DNA of 64,000 nt from an uncultured Gemmiger sp. (lineage in GTDB: Bacteria > Bacillota > Clostridia > Oscillospirales > Ruminococcaceae), in NCBI GenBank assembly GCA_934502625.1, contig CAKSUQ010000008.1, forward strand, positions 25,421 to 89,420, in the 5' to 3' direction. Position numbers and translations under genes: made by a program. The notes under the pieces were generated by a model that was given only the letters and a program-made list of their open reading frames with translations, made no database searches and was not told where the DNA came from. This document shows, in pieces, positions 43,475-52,704 of this stretch. Each line of letters begins with the position of its first letter. Position 1 is the first letter of the stretch.

Positions 43475-44737
43475 ATGAAACTACTGGTTCTAACAGATAA
43501 ATACTTCCCCCGTCCATACGCAAATGGAATGTGTGCACAGGAATTGATTCGGGTCTGGACAAGGCGGGGTGATTCCGTTGATGTATTGGCGTATGATGAC
43601 TTTGATGGGACGCCTGACCGGTGGGAGGGCAATGCGGTCTATTATGTGAAGCCCGATGAAAGATTGCGTCTTTTTTATTATGCGGATACCTACCGCAATA
43701 CCCCAAAAGGTAAAACGGCGCATATATTAGCCAATATGCTGTCAAAAGTTAAAGGATCGATTCTTTTGCCGTGGCAGCCGTTTTACTCCTTTTCTTTTCC
43801 TCGCAGAATTTATAAGGAGATGTGCGAACTTCAGAAGAAAAACTGCTACGACGGCGTAGTTGCAATATTAAATCCTTTGGATTCCAATATTGCAGCGTGC
43901 AAATTCAAAGCTAAATACCCGGATGTTCCGTATGTCGTGTTCTGTGTGGATACGCTGCGAAAGACATTTGTCGAGCAGCATATCAGTAAAACGTTTGCCG
44001 ATGCATTTATCTGGGAGAAAAAGATCCTCCAAAATTGTGATGCCTATTTTTATATGCATTCACGAAAAGGGGATTATGAATTGCCGAGATATGATCCGTA
44101 TCGCAGTAAGTTGAGAGAGACTGATATGCCGCGCTTTAAAGTGAAGGATATCGATAAAATTCCGCAGTATGATTTCGGCGAGGATGGCGAGCACTGGGTA
44201 TATGCTGGTTCTATTGGAGGGCCGCACTATAATCCGAAGCAGTTTTTGGAAATCTTTAAGAAAATCGAAAATTCGCCGAAAAGAGTGCTGCATTTATATA
44301 CACGAGGAGCAGAGGCAGATCGCATTGCTGCAATGGCAAATAAGGAAAATCTGAACGTCCGGGTCCATGGATATGTTGATGCTGCTACGTTGGAGAGCAT
44401 TATGGCAACGGCCGATGTGATCGTATCGTTGAAAACCAGCGATCAGATTTCTGCAAAGATATTTGAGTGTATGTCTTACGGAAAACCAATCGTGCATTTT
44501 TCAGGGCATAAGAACGACCCCAATGTATACTATTTGGAAAAGTATACATTGGGCAATATTGTTAAAATGTACGAGGAAAATCAAGAAAGTGAACTTAATA
44601 AATTAGTACAGTTTCTTGAAAACTCCGCTGGAAAACAAATTGATCCGACAGAGCTGAAAAAGACATTTGAAGCAAGTACGCCGGAATATTCGGCAGAGAG
44701 AATAGCGGAAGAAATAATGCGAGTAAAGAATACATAA
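43475..44737 (+). CDS. Glycosyltransferase (GT4-like)
   Basis: A 420-residue GT-B protein beginning MKLLVLTDKYFPRPYANGMC, with a C-terminal donor lobe WVYAGSIGGPHYNPKQFLEIF. The usual E-x7-E region is weaker here (IFECMSYGKPIVHFSG). ATG 43475 follows GGGAGA. The upstream TTG of the open frame is not preferred. AT-rich composition matches its neighbours. Confidence 0.85.
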   Translation: MKLLVLTDKYFPRPYANGMCAQELIRVWTRRGDSVDVLAYDDFDGTPDRWEGNAVYYVKPDERLRLFYYADTYRNTPKGKTAHILANMLSKVKGSILLPWQPFYSFSFPRRIYKEMCELQKKNCYDGVVAILNPLDSNIAACKFKAKYPDVPYVVFCVDTLRKTFVEQHISKTFADAFIWEKKILQNCDAYFYMHSRKGDYELPRYDPYRSKLRETDMPRFKVKDIDKIPQYDFGEDGEHWVYAGSIGGPHYNPKQFLEIFKKIENSPKRVLHLYTRGAEADRIAAMANKENLNVRVHGYVDAATLESIMATADVIVSLKTSDQISAKIFECMSYGKPIVHFSGHKNDPNVYYLEKYTLGNIVKMYEENQESELNKLVQFLENSAGKQIDPTELKKTFEASTPEYSAERIAEEIMRVKNT

Positions 44738-44763
44738 ACATAAAGAAAAGACGGAGAATTGGA

Positions 44764-45987
44764 ATGACGCAAAAAGCACTAAAAAAATGGTACAGTATCA
44801 CACTTCCGCTGTTTCCGATGCTTACACTGTATGGATTTAAAATACTTCCATTTGTAACGTTCACGGATTATCTGCTTCTTTTTTTTATGATTGCAGAAAT
44901 CAGTACAAAAGGTTTTAGGCTGGTGTTTAATAGAATATTTGTGCCGCTGATTGCATATTTGATTCTGCAGCCAGTCGTTCTTTTATGCTTTTCATCGATC
45001 AACCTAGATCCTATAGATGCGCTTGGAACATCATGGAGGTTGGCGGTTTATATCTTTGGCGTATCTTTGCTACAAAAAAATCTGCAAAAAGAGGAATTTG
45101 TAAAATCAATCAGAATTATTGGTGCTTCCAGTACAGTTTATGGCTTCTTTCAGTTCGTCCTCGGTACCTATGCACATATTTCGCTGAGCCCCTACTTGCC
45201 TTTTCTCCCTGTTTTACGAACAGGATTAAAAGAGCAGCAAGACGGCTGGATTGCATATAACTGGACCGTTCGCCCGAGAGCGTGGTTTTCAGAACCTTCT
45301 ACATTTGCCATTTTTCTATTGATGGCACTGTTGGTTGAACTGTTTGTTGTATATAGCGATAAACGAAAGAACGTACTTTGTTTGATTTACGCGTTTGGCA
45401 TCATCATATCGCATTCCTCCACAGGTACGATTGGTCTTATTATCTTGGTGTTGGCATGGATGTTGATTTGCCCGGAAGACTTTTTGTACAGGACACCTAA
45501 AAATGTCATGATTGGGATTGTGTTATTTTTGCCTGTCTGCTTGTTTCTTTTGTATAAAAGCGGATATATAGACACCTTTATCGGGCACACATTTGCTGAC
45601 GGCCGAGGCCTTTCATCACAGTCACATTTTGCGTTTATTGAAAGCGCATTCTCGGAGGATACAAATTTCTTGCAGGCTTTCTTTGGTAAAAGCTTGCAAG
45701 AAGTAGCGGCCGGTTATCTCCCAGGGTGGTTCGGTGCATATTATTGTTTGGGAGCGGTAGGCGTATTACTTTATATAGGTGTGTTCTATAAAGTGTTTAA
45801 AAGAAGTTTTCTCAGATCGCGTATTATTGTGTTGACATTTGTAGGTCTTAATTTTGGCACTGAAATCATGTTGGGCGTGTTTATGCTGCTATATATGTCA
45901 GTTGCATTGCTGCAAGAAGATAGTTGTGAGGATGGATGGAATGAGAGCTCTGCTGGATACATCGATATTAAAAACGTGTCGCTTTAA
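44764..45987 (+). CDS. Wzy-type polysaccharide polymerase (O-antigen ligase-like)
   Basis: A 407-residue protein with about ten membrane segments and a large extracellular loop (around 150-180) containing DGWIAYNWTVRPRAWFSEPS. This layout, with the Arg-rich loop before SEPSTFAIFLL, is typical of Wzy/WaaL polymerases. It would join repeat units outside the membrane after flipping by the Wzx encoded downstream. Sequence conservation in this family is low, so the call rests on topology and context. Confidence 0.82.
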   Translation: MTQKALKKWYSITLPLFPMLTLYGFKILPFVTFTDYLLLFFMIAEISTKGFRLVFNRIFVPLIAYLILQPVVLLCFSSINLDPIDALGTSWRLAVYIFGVSLLQKNLQKEEFVKSIRIIGASSTVYGFFQFVLGTYAHISLSPYLPFLPVLRTGLKEQQDGWIAYNWTVRPRAWFSEPSTFAIFLLMALLVELFVVYSDKRKNVLCLIYAFGIIISHSSTGTIGLIILVLAWMLICPEDFLYRTPKNVMIGIVLFLPVCLFLLYKSGYIDTFIGHTFADGRGLSSQSHFAFIESAFSEDTNFLQAFFGKSLQEVAAGYLPGWFGAYYCLGAVGVLLYIGVFYKVFKRSFLRSRIIVLTFVGLNFGTEIMLGVFMLLYMSVALLQEDSCEDGWNESSAGYIDIKNVSL

Positions 45988-46582
45988 TTTGCACTATTTT
46001 GGAATCAAGGGATTTCGTCTTCCTGTATTGGTCAGCAAGAATGTTATGTTGAAAAATTTACGGGGGAGGGTGAAAATTGAGTCCTATAAAACAGCGAATG
46101 TACGCATTGGCTTTAATGGCACCGGAATTTGCGATTCTAGATTTCAAAGAGGAATTTGGCATGTGAGTGGAACGGTCCGCTTTGGAGAAAACGTCCGGAT
46201 TGCTGCAGGAGTAAAGTTGAGCTGTGCAGAGGGTGCAACGCTTCAAATCGGAAGAAATTCCAGCATAAATGTTAATTCGCAGGTGATTTGCATGGAGCAT
46301 ATTGCTTTGGGCGAAAACGTGATGCTGAGTTGGGATGATCTGGTAATGGACTCGGATTTTCACCCGATTCGAGAAGGAGCGGTTGAAAAGCCTGTTTCAA
46401 AACCAATCATAATTGGAAACGATGTCTGGGTGGGCTGCAGAACAACGATTCTAAAGGGATGTACAGTGCCGGATGGATGTGTTGTTGCGGCAAATAGTAC
46501 GGTAACAAGAATTTATCAGGAAGAACACTGCTTAATAACAACAAACGGTGTGGTAAAGCACAATGTGTTTTGGATACGGTAA
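45941..46582 (+). CDS. Hexapeptide-repeat acyltransferase
   Basis: A 213-residue left-handed beta-helix protein. Imperfect hexapeptide repeats run from IESYKTANVRIG through VRFGENVRIAAGVKL and KPIIIGNDVWVGCRTTILKG to VPDGCVVAANSTVTR. A DSDFHPI histidine resembles the acetyl-CoA transferase active site. It would O- or N-acylate a sugar of the capsule. ATG 45941 (GAGG upstream) overlaps the wzy end by 47 bp. The open frame further upstream is a shadow of wzy. Confidence 0.87.
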   Translation: MRALLDTSILKTCRFNLHYFGIKGFRLPVLVSKNVMLKNLRGRVKIESYKTANVRIGFNGTGICDSRFQRGIWHVSGTVRFGENVRIAAGVKLSCAEGATLQIGRNSSINVNSQVICMEHIALGENVMLSWDDLVMDSDFHPIREGAVEKPVSKPIIIGNDVWVGCRTTILKGCTVPDGCVVAANSTVTRIYQEEHCLITTNGVVKHNVFWIR

Positions 46583-46600
46583 AAAATGAGGGACTGAAAG

Positions 46601-47293
46601 ATGTCTATTCGTGAAGGTGCAAAGTCTCTGTTAAGGGAAACCGCAAACTTGGCACAATGGCTACGCTTCAACTTGAGCAGTAGCATTGAAATTGGTCGAA
46701 AATCAAAGGTTCGAGGAGCAAAAATTGCAAAAAATGTAAAAATTGGATCACATTGTAATATTCAACGGGGGAGGGTAAGTAGTTTCTCATATGTGGGAGA
46801 TTACTGTGAATTGCCACAAGTAGAGATTGGCAAATTCTGTTCTATAGCGACGCACGTAACGTTAGCCGCAGGAAATCACCCGATGAGTTATGTGAGTACA
46901 TCCCCCTACACTTATTCGACCATCAGAAATTCTTTTACAAAAAAACAGCTATATGCGCAAGAGTTCTTTTATACCGACGAAAACCATAAATACCTCGGCA
47001 AAATTGGAAACGATGTTTGGATCGGAACAGGAGCAACGCTCGTGTGTGGAAGTAAGGCGTTGAATATTGGCGATGGTGCAGTGATTGCAGCCGGAGCGGT
47101 CGTCACGAAAGATGTTCCACCGTATGCGGTAGTGGCTGGGTGTCCGGCGAGAATACTTAAATATCGTTTTCCGAAAGAAACAATCTGCAGGCTGGAAAAA
47201 GAACAGTGGTGGGATAAAGATACGGATTGGTTAAAAGGCACCGTTGAATACTTCTCGACTCCCGATAAACTGTTTGCTAGAGAGGAAAATTAA
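46601..47293 (+). CDS. CatB/XAT-type O-acetyltransferase
   Basis: A 230-residue left-handed beta-helix acetyltransferase. IGSHCNIQRGRVSSFSYVGD and IGKFCSIATHVTLAAGNHPM are typical of the xenobiotic acyltransferase group, with His in GNHPMSYVSTSP as the probable catalytic residue. IGNDVWIGTGATLVCGSKAL and VVAGCPARILKYRF follow. It probably acetylates a capsule sugar. It is 18 bp after the first acyltransferase and ends 1 bp before the third. Confidence 0.88.
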   Translation: MSIREGAKSLLRETANLAQWLRFNLSSSIEIGRKSKVRGAKIAKNVKIGSHCNIQRGRVSSFSYVGDYCELPQVEIGKFCSIATHVTLAAGNHPMSYVSTSPYTYSTIRNSFTKKQLYAQEFFYTDENHKYLGKIGNDVWIGTGATLVCGSKALNIGDGAVIAAGAVVTKDVPPYAVVAGCPARILKYRFPKETICRLEKEQWWDKDTDWLKGTVEYFSTPDKLFAREEN

Positions 47294-47294
47294 A

Positions 47295-47828
47295 TTGTTG
47301 TGCTGGTTTATCAAACGGATTGCAGAAAAAAGTGTGCGATTATTTAGATATATTGAGTTGCGGGCTTTTTATCGCCCAAAAGGATTTGTTAACATTTTGG
47401 GTAAGGTGTACTTGGACAACCCGAACATTCAATTTGGAAGGAATGTGACGGTATTTCCGAATGTACATATTTTTGGGTTGGGAAAAGTTACGTTAGGTGA
47501 CAATGTTTCAATCGGAGACGGAACAATCATATGTGCTGCGCAAGATATAGTCATAGGGAAAAATACCATGATTGCAGCACAGTGCTATATCATAGATTGT
47601 AACCATGGGATGCATCTGTGTGTGGGGGGGATGCGTGAACAACCACTATCGATACATCCAACAAAAATTGGAGAGAATGTATGGCTTGGTTGTGGGTGCA
47701 AGATTTTGGCAGGAGCTGAAATATCTGATGGTGCAGTAATTGGAGCAGGAACTGTAATATCGGGCAAGGTGGAGGAAAACACGATTTGCTTTACCAGGCG
47801 AGAATACTGTGAAAAGGCGAGAAAATAG
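47295..47828 (+). CDS. Hexapeptide-repeat acyltransferase (third), TTG start
   Basis: About 177 residues. The frame is open from 47244, but that part overlaps the preceding gene. TTG at 47295 has GAGAGG at a good distance, so a TTG start is proposed. Hexapeptide repeats include IQFGRNVTVFPNVHIFGLGK, IGDGTIICAAQDIVIGKNTM and IGENVWLGCGCKILAGAEIS. The CNHGMHL segment offers an active-site histidine. Three acyltransferases in a row suggest a heavily decorated polymer. Confidence 0.83.
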   Translation: MLCWFIKRIAEKSVRLFRYIELRAFYRPKGFVNILGKVYLDNPNIQFGRNVTVFPNVHIFGLGKVTLGDNVSIGDGTIICAAQDIVIGKNTMIAAQCYIIDCNHGMHLCVGGMREQPLSIHPTKIGENVWLGCGCKILAGAEISDGAVIGAGTVISGKVEENTICFTRREYCEKARK

Positions 47829-47831
47829 AAA

Positions 47832-49217
47832 ATGATTCAAATGAAAAAGGTGCTGACACGTTATTTAGGGGATAAAGATAATCGAAGATTATTGCTTAAC
47901 GTGGCCGGAAATTATCTGGTAAAAGGTGGCGCGATGTTGGTATCGCTTCTGGTGATGCCGGCATACATGCGATATTTCGAATCGCAGGCGGTTCTTGGAA
48001 TGTGGTTTACGTTGATTCAGTTGTTGAACTGGATCATGCTTTTGGATTTTGGAATCGGGGGAGGTCTGCGAAATAAAATCGTAGCGCCGTTGCAGAGGGG
48101 CGATAAAGAAAGAGTTACCGAGTTGGTCTCGGCTGCTTATTTTTCGGTTGCAGGAATCGTTTTGATTTTAATAGTGTTGCAGCAAATTGTTGTGGGTCGG
48201 CTGAATTGGTATAGAATTCTTGGGCTTTCGTCGGGCGATATATCAGAAGATACCTTGGTGACCATGGTTCATATTTTGGTAATTGGAGTTTGTGTCCGTT
48301 TCTTTTCAGTGTTGGTATGCCATGTCTTGTATGCACTACAAAAAGCAGTTCTTCCGGGAGTTATAGGTCTGACGTCCAGTGCATTGATAATGCTTTACCT
48401 TGTTTGCTCCAAACCCACGGGTAGTGAGTCGGATATCATTACGTTAGCGTATATCAATACGCTCGCAAATAATGTTCCCGCCTTGATTGCGACAATATGG
48501 ATTTTTGCAACCATTCTTAGAGGAATGTGGCCACGCTTCAGAGCGTTTACATGGAATGCTGCAAAGGAAGTATTGGGAACGGGTGGAGCGCTGTTCTATC
48601 TGCAAATCATCATTATGGTTCTTTTTAATGTGAAAGAACTTTACATTTCATGGTTTGTAGGAGCCGAAGCCGTTGTTGATTACCAAGTTTACTATAAACT
48701 GATTGGAATGATCGGAGGATTATTTTCACTGGCGCTGAATCCGGTATGGTCCGCCGTAACGAAGGCGCTTGTGGAAAAAAAAGAACAATGGATTCGGGGT
48801 CTGTATCGAAAAGGAATGGGACTGATTGCGCTATTTGGCGTAGCACAGCTTGTTTTGGTCGCGGTAATGCCGATGGTCGTTAAGCTCTGGCTTGGAGAAA
48901 GTGCAATTGAAGTTTCCAGAGTAGAAGGTCTCTTGTTTTGCGTATACAATCTCGTGTATATGTGGATGATGCTTAACTACAATTTTGCGTGTGGCATGGG
49001 AAGAACAAAAGTTATTTCCATATGGTTGACGGTGGCGGGTGCTGGAAACTTGCTCTTAACGATGTGGGGATGCAGTGTTTACAAAAGCTGGATCACGGTA
49101 GTTGTCGCAACAGCAGTTGCTACGATTCCGTGTGCCTTTTTTGTTCAAAAAGATGTCTTTGGCGTAATAAGAAGTATGAATCCTGAGAAAGAAGGAAATA
49201 AAAATGTCTGCATTTGA
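47832..49217 (+). CDS. Wzx-type repeat-unit flippase
   Basis: A 461-residue protein with about 12-14 membrane segments of the polysaccharide transport/MATE-like group. The N-terminus has GNYLVKGGAMLVSLLVMPAY, then WIMLLDFGIGGGLRNKIVAP, a motif common to Wzx proteins, and an internal repeat of the same helix pattern around 255-310. It flips lipid-linked repeat units to the outer face for Wzy. The gene starts 3 bp after the third acyltransferase and overlaps capE by 14 bp. Confidence 0.87.
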   Translation: MIQMKKVLTRYLGDKDNRRLLLNVAGNYLVKGGAMLVSLLVMPAYMRYFESQAVLGMWFTLIQLLNWIMLLDFGIGGGLRNKIVAPLQRGDKERVTELVSAAYFSVAGIVLILIVLQQIVVGRLNWYRILGLSSGDISEDTLVTMVHILVIGVCVRFFSVLVCHVLYALQKAVLPGVIGLTSSALIMLYLVCSKPTGSESDIITLAYINTLANNVPALIATIWIFATILRGMWPRFRAFTWNAAKEVLGTGGALFYLQIIIMVLFNVKELYISWFVGAEAVVDYQVYYKLIGMIGGLFSLALNPVWSAVTKALVEKKEQWIRGLYRKGMGLIALFGVAQLVLVAVMPMVVKLWLGESAIEVSRVEGLLFCVYNLVYMWMMLNYNFACGMGRTKVISIWLTVAGAGNLLLTMWGCSVYKSWITVVVATAVATIPCAFFVQKDVFGVIRSMNPEKEGNKNVCI

Positions 49218-50241
49218 TAACGCAACCCTTATGATTACTGGTGGTACTGGTTCTTTCGGCTCTACCGTTCTGAAGCACTTCTTGGATTCTGACCTGAAGG
49301 AGATTCGTATATTCTCCCGTGATGAAAAGAAGCAGGACGATATGCGTCACGAACTTCAGGCCAAGCACCCGGAGAATGCTAAGAAGGTCAAATTCTACAT
49401 CGGCGATGTCCGCAATCCCCAGTCCATACGTGACGCCATGCCCGGTGTTGACTACATCTTCCATGCTGCTGCTCTGAAGCAGGTTCCTTCCTGCGAGTTC
49501 TTCCCCATGCAGGCCGTCCAGACCAACATTATCGGTACGGATAACGTCCTGCACGCTGCAATCGATGCAGGCGTTAAGCGTGTTGTCTGTCTGTCCACCG
49601 ATAAAGCAGCCTACCCCATCAATGCTATGGGCATCTCCAAGGCCATGATGGAGCACGTCATCTACGCCAATGCCCGTGTGGCTGCTGAGCGTGGCGGCAC
49701 CACCATCTGCTGCACCCGTTACGGTAACGTCATGTGCAGCCGCGGCTCCGTCATTCCTCTGTTCATCGACCAGATCAAAGCTGGCAACCCCATCACTATC
49801 ACTGACCCCAACATGACCCGTTTTCTGATGAACCTGGACGAGGCTGTGGATCTGGTTATGTTCGCTTTCCAGCACGCCAATCCCGGCGATCTGTTCATCC
49901 AGAAGGCTGATGCTTCTACCATCGGCGATCTGGCTAAGGCAGTCCAGCAGCTGTTTGGCAATACCGGTACGAACATCATCGGCACTCGTCACGGTGAGAA
50001 GCTGTTCGAGACTCTGATGACTCGTGAGGAGCGTCTGCGTAGTGAGGATATGGGTCACTACTTCCGTGTTGCTGCTGACAACCGCGACCTGAACTACGAC
50101 AAGTTTGTCGTCAACGGTGAGGTACATACCATGGCAGATGAGTCCTACACCAGCCACAACACTACCCGTCTGGATGTGGAAGGCACTGTTAAGAAGATCC
50201 TGACCACCGAGTATGTCCAGAACGCACTGAAGGGCATCTAA
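49204..50241 (+). CDS. capE: CapE/FnlA-like UDP-GlcNAc 4,6-dehydratase/5-epimerase
   Basis: A 345-residue SDR-family enzyme. TGGTGSFGSTVLKHFLDSDL is the NAD(P)-binding loop. SRDEKKQDDMRHEL and AALKQVPSCEFFPMQAVQTN are diagnostic of the CapE/FlaA1 branch, and the catalytic motif is Met-x3-Lys (MGISK) instead of Tyr-x3-Lys. CapE makes the first intermediate toward UDP-N-acetyl-L-fucosamine. The next step (CapF) is missing as an intact gene, with only a 3' remnant in the following gap. CapG is present. Base composition is higher in GC than in the preceding AT-rich genes. Confidence 0.9.
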   Translation: MSAFDNATLMITGGTGSFGSTVLKHFLDSDLKEIRIFSRDEKKQDDMRHELQAKHPENAKKVKFYIGDVRNPQSIRDAMPGVDYIFHAAALKQVPSCEFFPMQAVQTNIIGTDNVLHAAIDAGVKRVVCLSTDKAAYPINAMGISKAMMEHVIYANARVAAERGGTTICCTRYGNVMCSRGSVIPLFIDQIKAGNPITITDPNMTRFLMNLDEAVDLVMFAFQHANPGDLFIQKADASTIGDLAKAVQQLFGNTGTNIIGTRHGEKLFETLMTREERLRSEDMGHYFRVAADNRDLNYDKFVVNGEVHTMADESYTSHNTTRLDVEGTVKKILTTEYVQNALKGI

Positions 50242-50242
50242 G

Positions 50243-50389
50243 GAAAAGCTACTGCTGGTCGGAGATGCTCAATTCAGACGCATGGTGGCGGAGCATGGAG
50301 AGTTCCAATGCAATTGTGTTTTTGATAATGGACAGTCTGCGGGTACTGAGATTTGTGACATCCCGGTGGTTGCCAATCTTGCCGATTGA
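50243..50389 (+). pseudogene. Fragment resembling a PglD/NeuD-type N-terminal domain
   Basis: Directly after capE in a different frame, about 47 codons read KLLLVGDAQFRRMVAEHG and then VFDNG...GTEICDIPVVANLAD before a TGA. The pattern (LLLVG, then FDDN-like, then IPVV) resembles the nucleotide-binding N-terminus of sugar O-acyltransferases of the PglD/NeuD type. No start codon and no remainder of the gene exist. The family call is weak. That it is decayed coding sequence is more secure. Confidence 0.35.
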
Positions 50390-50427
50390 ACCCGAACCAT
50401 CCGGACACCTTCTTTGAGTCGGTGTAA
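50380..50427 (+). pseudogene. capF: 3' remnant of capF
   Basis: The frame ending at TAA 50427 reads RLNPNHPDTFFESV at its end. From memory, CapF/FnlB proteins finish in a cupin domain whose last residues read like NP-x-x-PDT-x-x-x-x-V. The position, exactly between capE and capG, is where capF normally lies. Only about 14 codons survive, so the pathway step (reduction/epimerisation to UDP-L-TalNAc) is absent from this locus. Confidence 0.5.
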
Positions 50428-50458
50428 AAAGAATGCCGGTTGGCAATAGGAGAATTCT

Positions 50459-51646
50459 ATGGAACATAATTTTAAATGGAAAAACGACGGGCGCACCAAG
50501 GTCATGATTGGTTGCGGTACCCGTCCGGAAATCATCCGACTGGCTGCGGTTATCAAGCGCTGCCGGGAATATTTTGACTGCTGCGTGGTCTATTACAATC
50601 AGAACTGGGACAGAAATCTTTCCACCGTTTTCTGGGAAGACTTTGAACTGAAGAACACCTTCGGGGAGTATGGTCCTGACATTCTGGTGCCGGTGGTGGG
50701 CGAGAACCTGGGCGTAACCTGCGGTAACATTCTGGGACGCAGCTATGAGCTTCTGTCCGAGTTGCAGCCGGAGGGCTATCTGGTGCTGGGCGATACCAAC
50801 TCCTGCCTGTCTGCCATCTCTGCGAAGCGGCTGCACATTCCGCTGTTTCACATGGAAGCAGGCAACCGCTGCAAGGATGAGTGCCTGCCAGAGGAGACCA
50901 ACCGCCGCATCGTGGACGTGATCTCCGACGTGAACCTGTGCTACTCCGAGTTTGCCCGGAAGTATCTGGCAGATACCGGTTTGCCCAAGGAGCGCACCTA
51001 CCAGACAGGCTCTCCTATGGCTGAGGTGCTGCACATGAATCTGGAGAAGATTCAGAAAAGCGATGTGCTGGAGCGTCTTGGACTGGAAAAGGACAAGTAC
51101 ATTCTACTGTCCGCCCATCGGGAGGAGAACATCGACACTGAAAAGAACTTCCTGAGTCTGTTTACCTCCATCAACGCTCTGGCAGAAAAGTACGATATGC
51201 CCATCCTATACTCCTGCCATCCCCGCAGTAAGCACCGGCTGGAAAAGAGCGGCTTCAAACTCGACCCTCGTGTCCGGGTCAACGAGCCGCTGGGCTTCAA
51301 CGACTACAACAAGCTGCAAATGAATGCGCTGGCAATTGTCTCCGACTCTGGCACCCTGCCAGAGGAGAGTAGCTTCTATCTGTCCATCGGTCATCCCATC
51401 GCTGCGGTGTGCATTCGCACCTCTACCGAGCGCCCCGAGGCATTGGAAGCCGGTGACTTCATTCTGGCTGGCATTACTACCCGGGAACTACTCAACGCCA
51501 CCGATATGGCTATTGAGATGAAGCAAAAGGGTATTCTGGGCAAACCTTGCCCCGACTATGTGGACGAGACCGTGTCTATGAAGGTGGTTCGCATCATTCA
51601 GGGGTACGTAAACATGGTCAATAAGATGGTGTGGAGAAAGGGATAA
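50459..51646 (+). CDS. capG: CapG/FnlC-like UDP-N-acetylhexosamine 2-epimerase
   Basis: A 395-residue non-hydrolysing UDP-GlcNAc 2-epimerase family protein. IGCGTRPEIIRLAAVIKRC, LVLGDTNSCLSAISAKRL, HMEAGNRCKDECLPEETNRR, LLSAHREENIDTEKNF and VSDSGTLPEESSFY cover the two Rossmann lobes and the active-site Asp, Glu and His residues. The CapG branch makes UDP-L-FucNAc from the CapF product. With capF decayed, either capF is elsewhere or this enzyme now acts as an epimerase on another UDP-sugar. It has an AGGAGA site before ATG 50459. Confidence 0.9.
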   Translation: MEHNFKWKNDGRTKVMIGCGTRPEIIRLAAVIKRCREYFDCCVVYYNQNWDRNLSTVFWEDFELKNTFGEYGPDILVPVVGENLGVTCGNILGRSYELLSELQPEGYLVLGDTNSCLSAISAKRLHIPLFHMEAGNRCKDECLPEETNRRIVDVISDVNLCYSEFARKYLADTGLPKERTYQTGSPMAEVLHMNLEKIQKSDVLERLGLEKDKYILLSAHREENIDTEKNFLSLFTSINALAEKYDMPILYSCHPRSKHRLEKSGFKLDPRVRVNEPLGFNDYNKLQMNALAIVSDSGTLPEESSFYLSIGHPIAAVCIRTSTERPEALEAGDFILAGITTRELLNATDMAIEMKQKGILGKPCPDYVDETVSMKVVRIIQGYVNMVNKMVWRKG

Positions 51647-51648
51647 GT

Positions 51649-52689
51649 GTGATTGAAATGGATAAAACAATTTTCATTACTGGAGCATCCGGTTTCATTG
51701 GCTCCAACCTTGCCAAGCGTATCTTGACCACTGAGCCGGATACCAAGGTCATCGGTCTGGACAACATGAACGATTATTACGACGTTCGCATCAAGGAAGC
51801 CCGTCTGGCGGAGCTTCAGAAGTTCGAGAACTATACATTTATCAAGGGAAACCTTGCGGACAAAGCACTTATCAACAGCATTTTTGAGCAGCATCACCCG
51901 GATATTGTGGTCAATCTGGGTGCTCAGGCTGGTGTGCGTTACTCCATCACCAACCCGGATGCTTACATCGAGAGCAACATGATTGGCTTCTATAACATTC
52001 TGGAAGCTTGCCGTCATTATCCAGTGGAGCATCTGGTGTATGCATCTTCCAGTTCTGTCTACGGAAGTAACAAGAAGGTGCCTTACTCCACCGATGACAA
52101 GGTGGATAACCCCGTTTCTCTGTATGCGGCTACCAAGAAGTCCAACGAGCTCATGGCACACGCTTACTCCAAACTTTACAATATCCCCTCCACCGGTCTG
52201 CGCTTCTTCACCGTGTATGGTCCTGCCGGTCGTCCGGATATGGCTTACTTTGGCTTCACCAACAAGCTGGTGAACGGTGAGACTATCAAGATTTTCAACT
52301 ATGGCAACTGCAAGCGGGACTTTACCTATGTGGATGACATCGTGGAAGGTGTTGTCCGTGTAATGGCAAAAGCGCCTGAAAAGAAGAATGGCGAAGATGG
52401 CTTGCCCATTCCTCCCTATGCGGTTTACAACATCGGCAATTCCAACCCGGAGAACTTGCTGGACTTTGTGCAGATCCTGTCGGAGGAGCTGGTGCGTGCT
52501 GGTGTGCTGCCTGCGGACTATGATTTTGAGGCGCACAAGGAGCTTGTACCTATGCAGCCTGGTGACGTGCCTGTGACCTTTGCAGACACAGAGCCGCTGG
52601 AGCGTGACTTTGGCTTTAAGCCTCACACTCCGCTGCGGGAGGGCTTGCGGAAATTTGCTGAGTGGTATAAAGAGTTTTATATGGAATAA
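51649..52689 (+). CDS. NAD-dependent epimerase, UDP-glucuronate 4-epimerase type
   Basis: A 346-residue extended SDR. IFITGASGFIGSNLAKRIL is the NAD-binding loop, and NMNDYYDVRIKEARLAEL is typical of UDP-glucuronate epimerases. The catalytic residues are in YASSSSVYG and the Tyr-x3-Lys YAATK. GTG 51649 has AAAGGG six bases upstream and is preferred over ATG 51658. Paired with ugd just downstream, it would turn UDP-glucuronate into UDP-galacturonate for the capsule. Confidence 0.9.
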   Translation: MIEMDKTIFITGASGFIGSNLAKRILTTEPDTKVIGLDNMNDYYDVRIKEARLAELQKFENYTFIKGNLADKALINSIFEQHHPDIVVNLGAQAGVRYSITNPDAYIESNMIGFYNILEACRHYPVEHLVYASSSSVYGSNKKVPYSTDDKVDNPVSLYAATKKSNELMAHAYSKLYNIPSTGLRFFTVYGPAGRPDMAYFGFTNKLVNGETIKIFNYGNCKRDFTYVDDIVEGVVRVMAKAPEKKNGEDGLPIPPYAVYNIGNSNPENLLDFVQILSEELVRAGVLPADYDFEAHKELVPMQPGDVPVTFADTEPLERDFGFKPHTPLREGLRKFAEWYKEFYME

Positions 52690-52704
52690 AAAGAGAGGGA
52701 AAAG

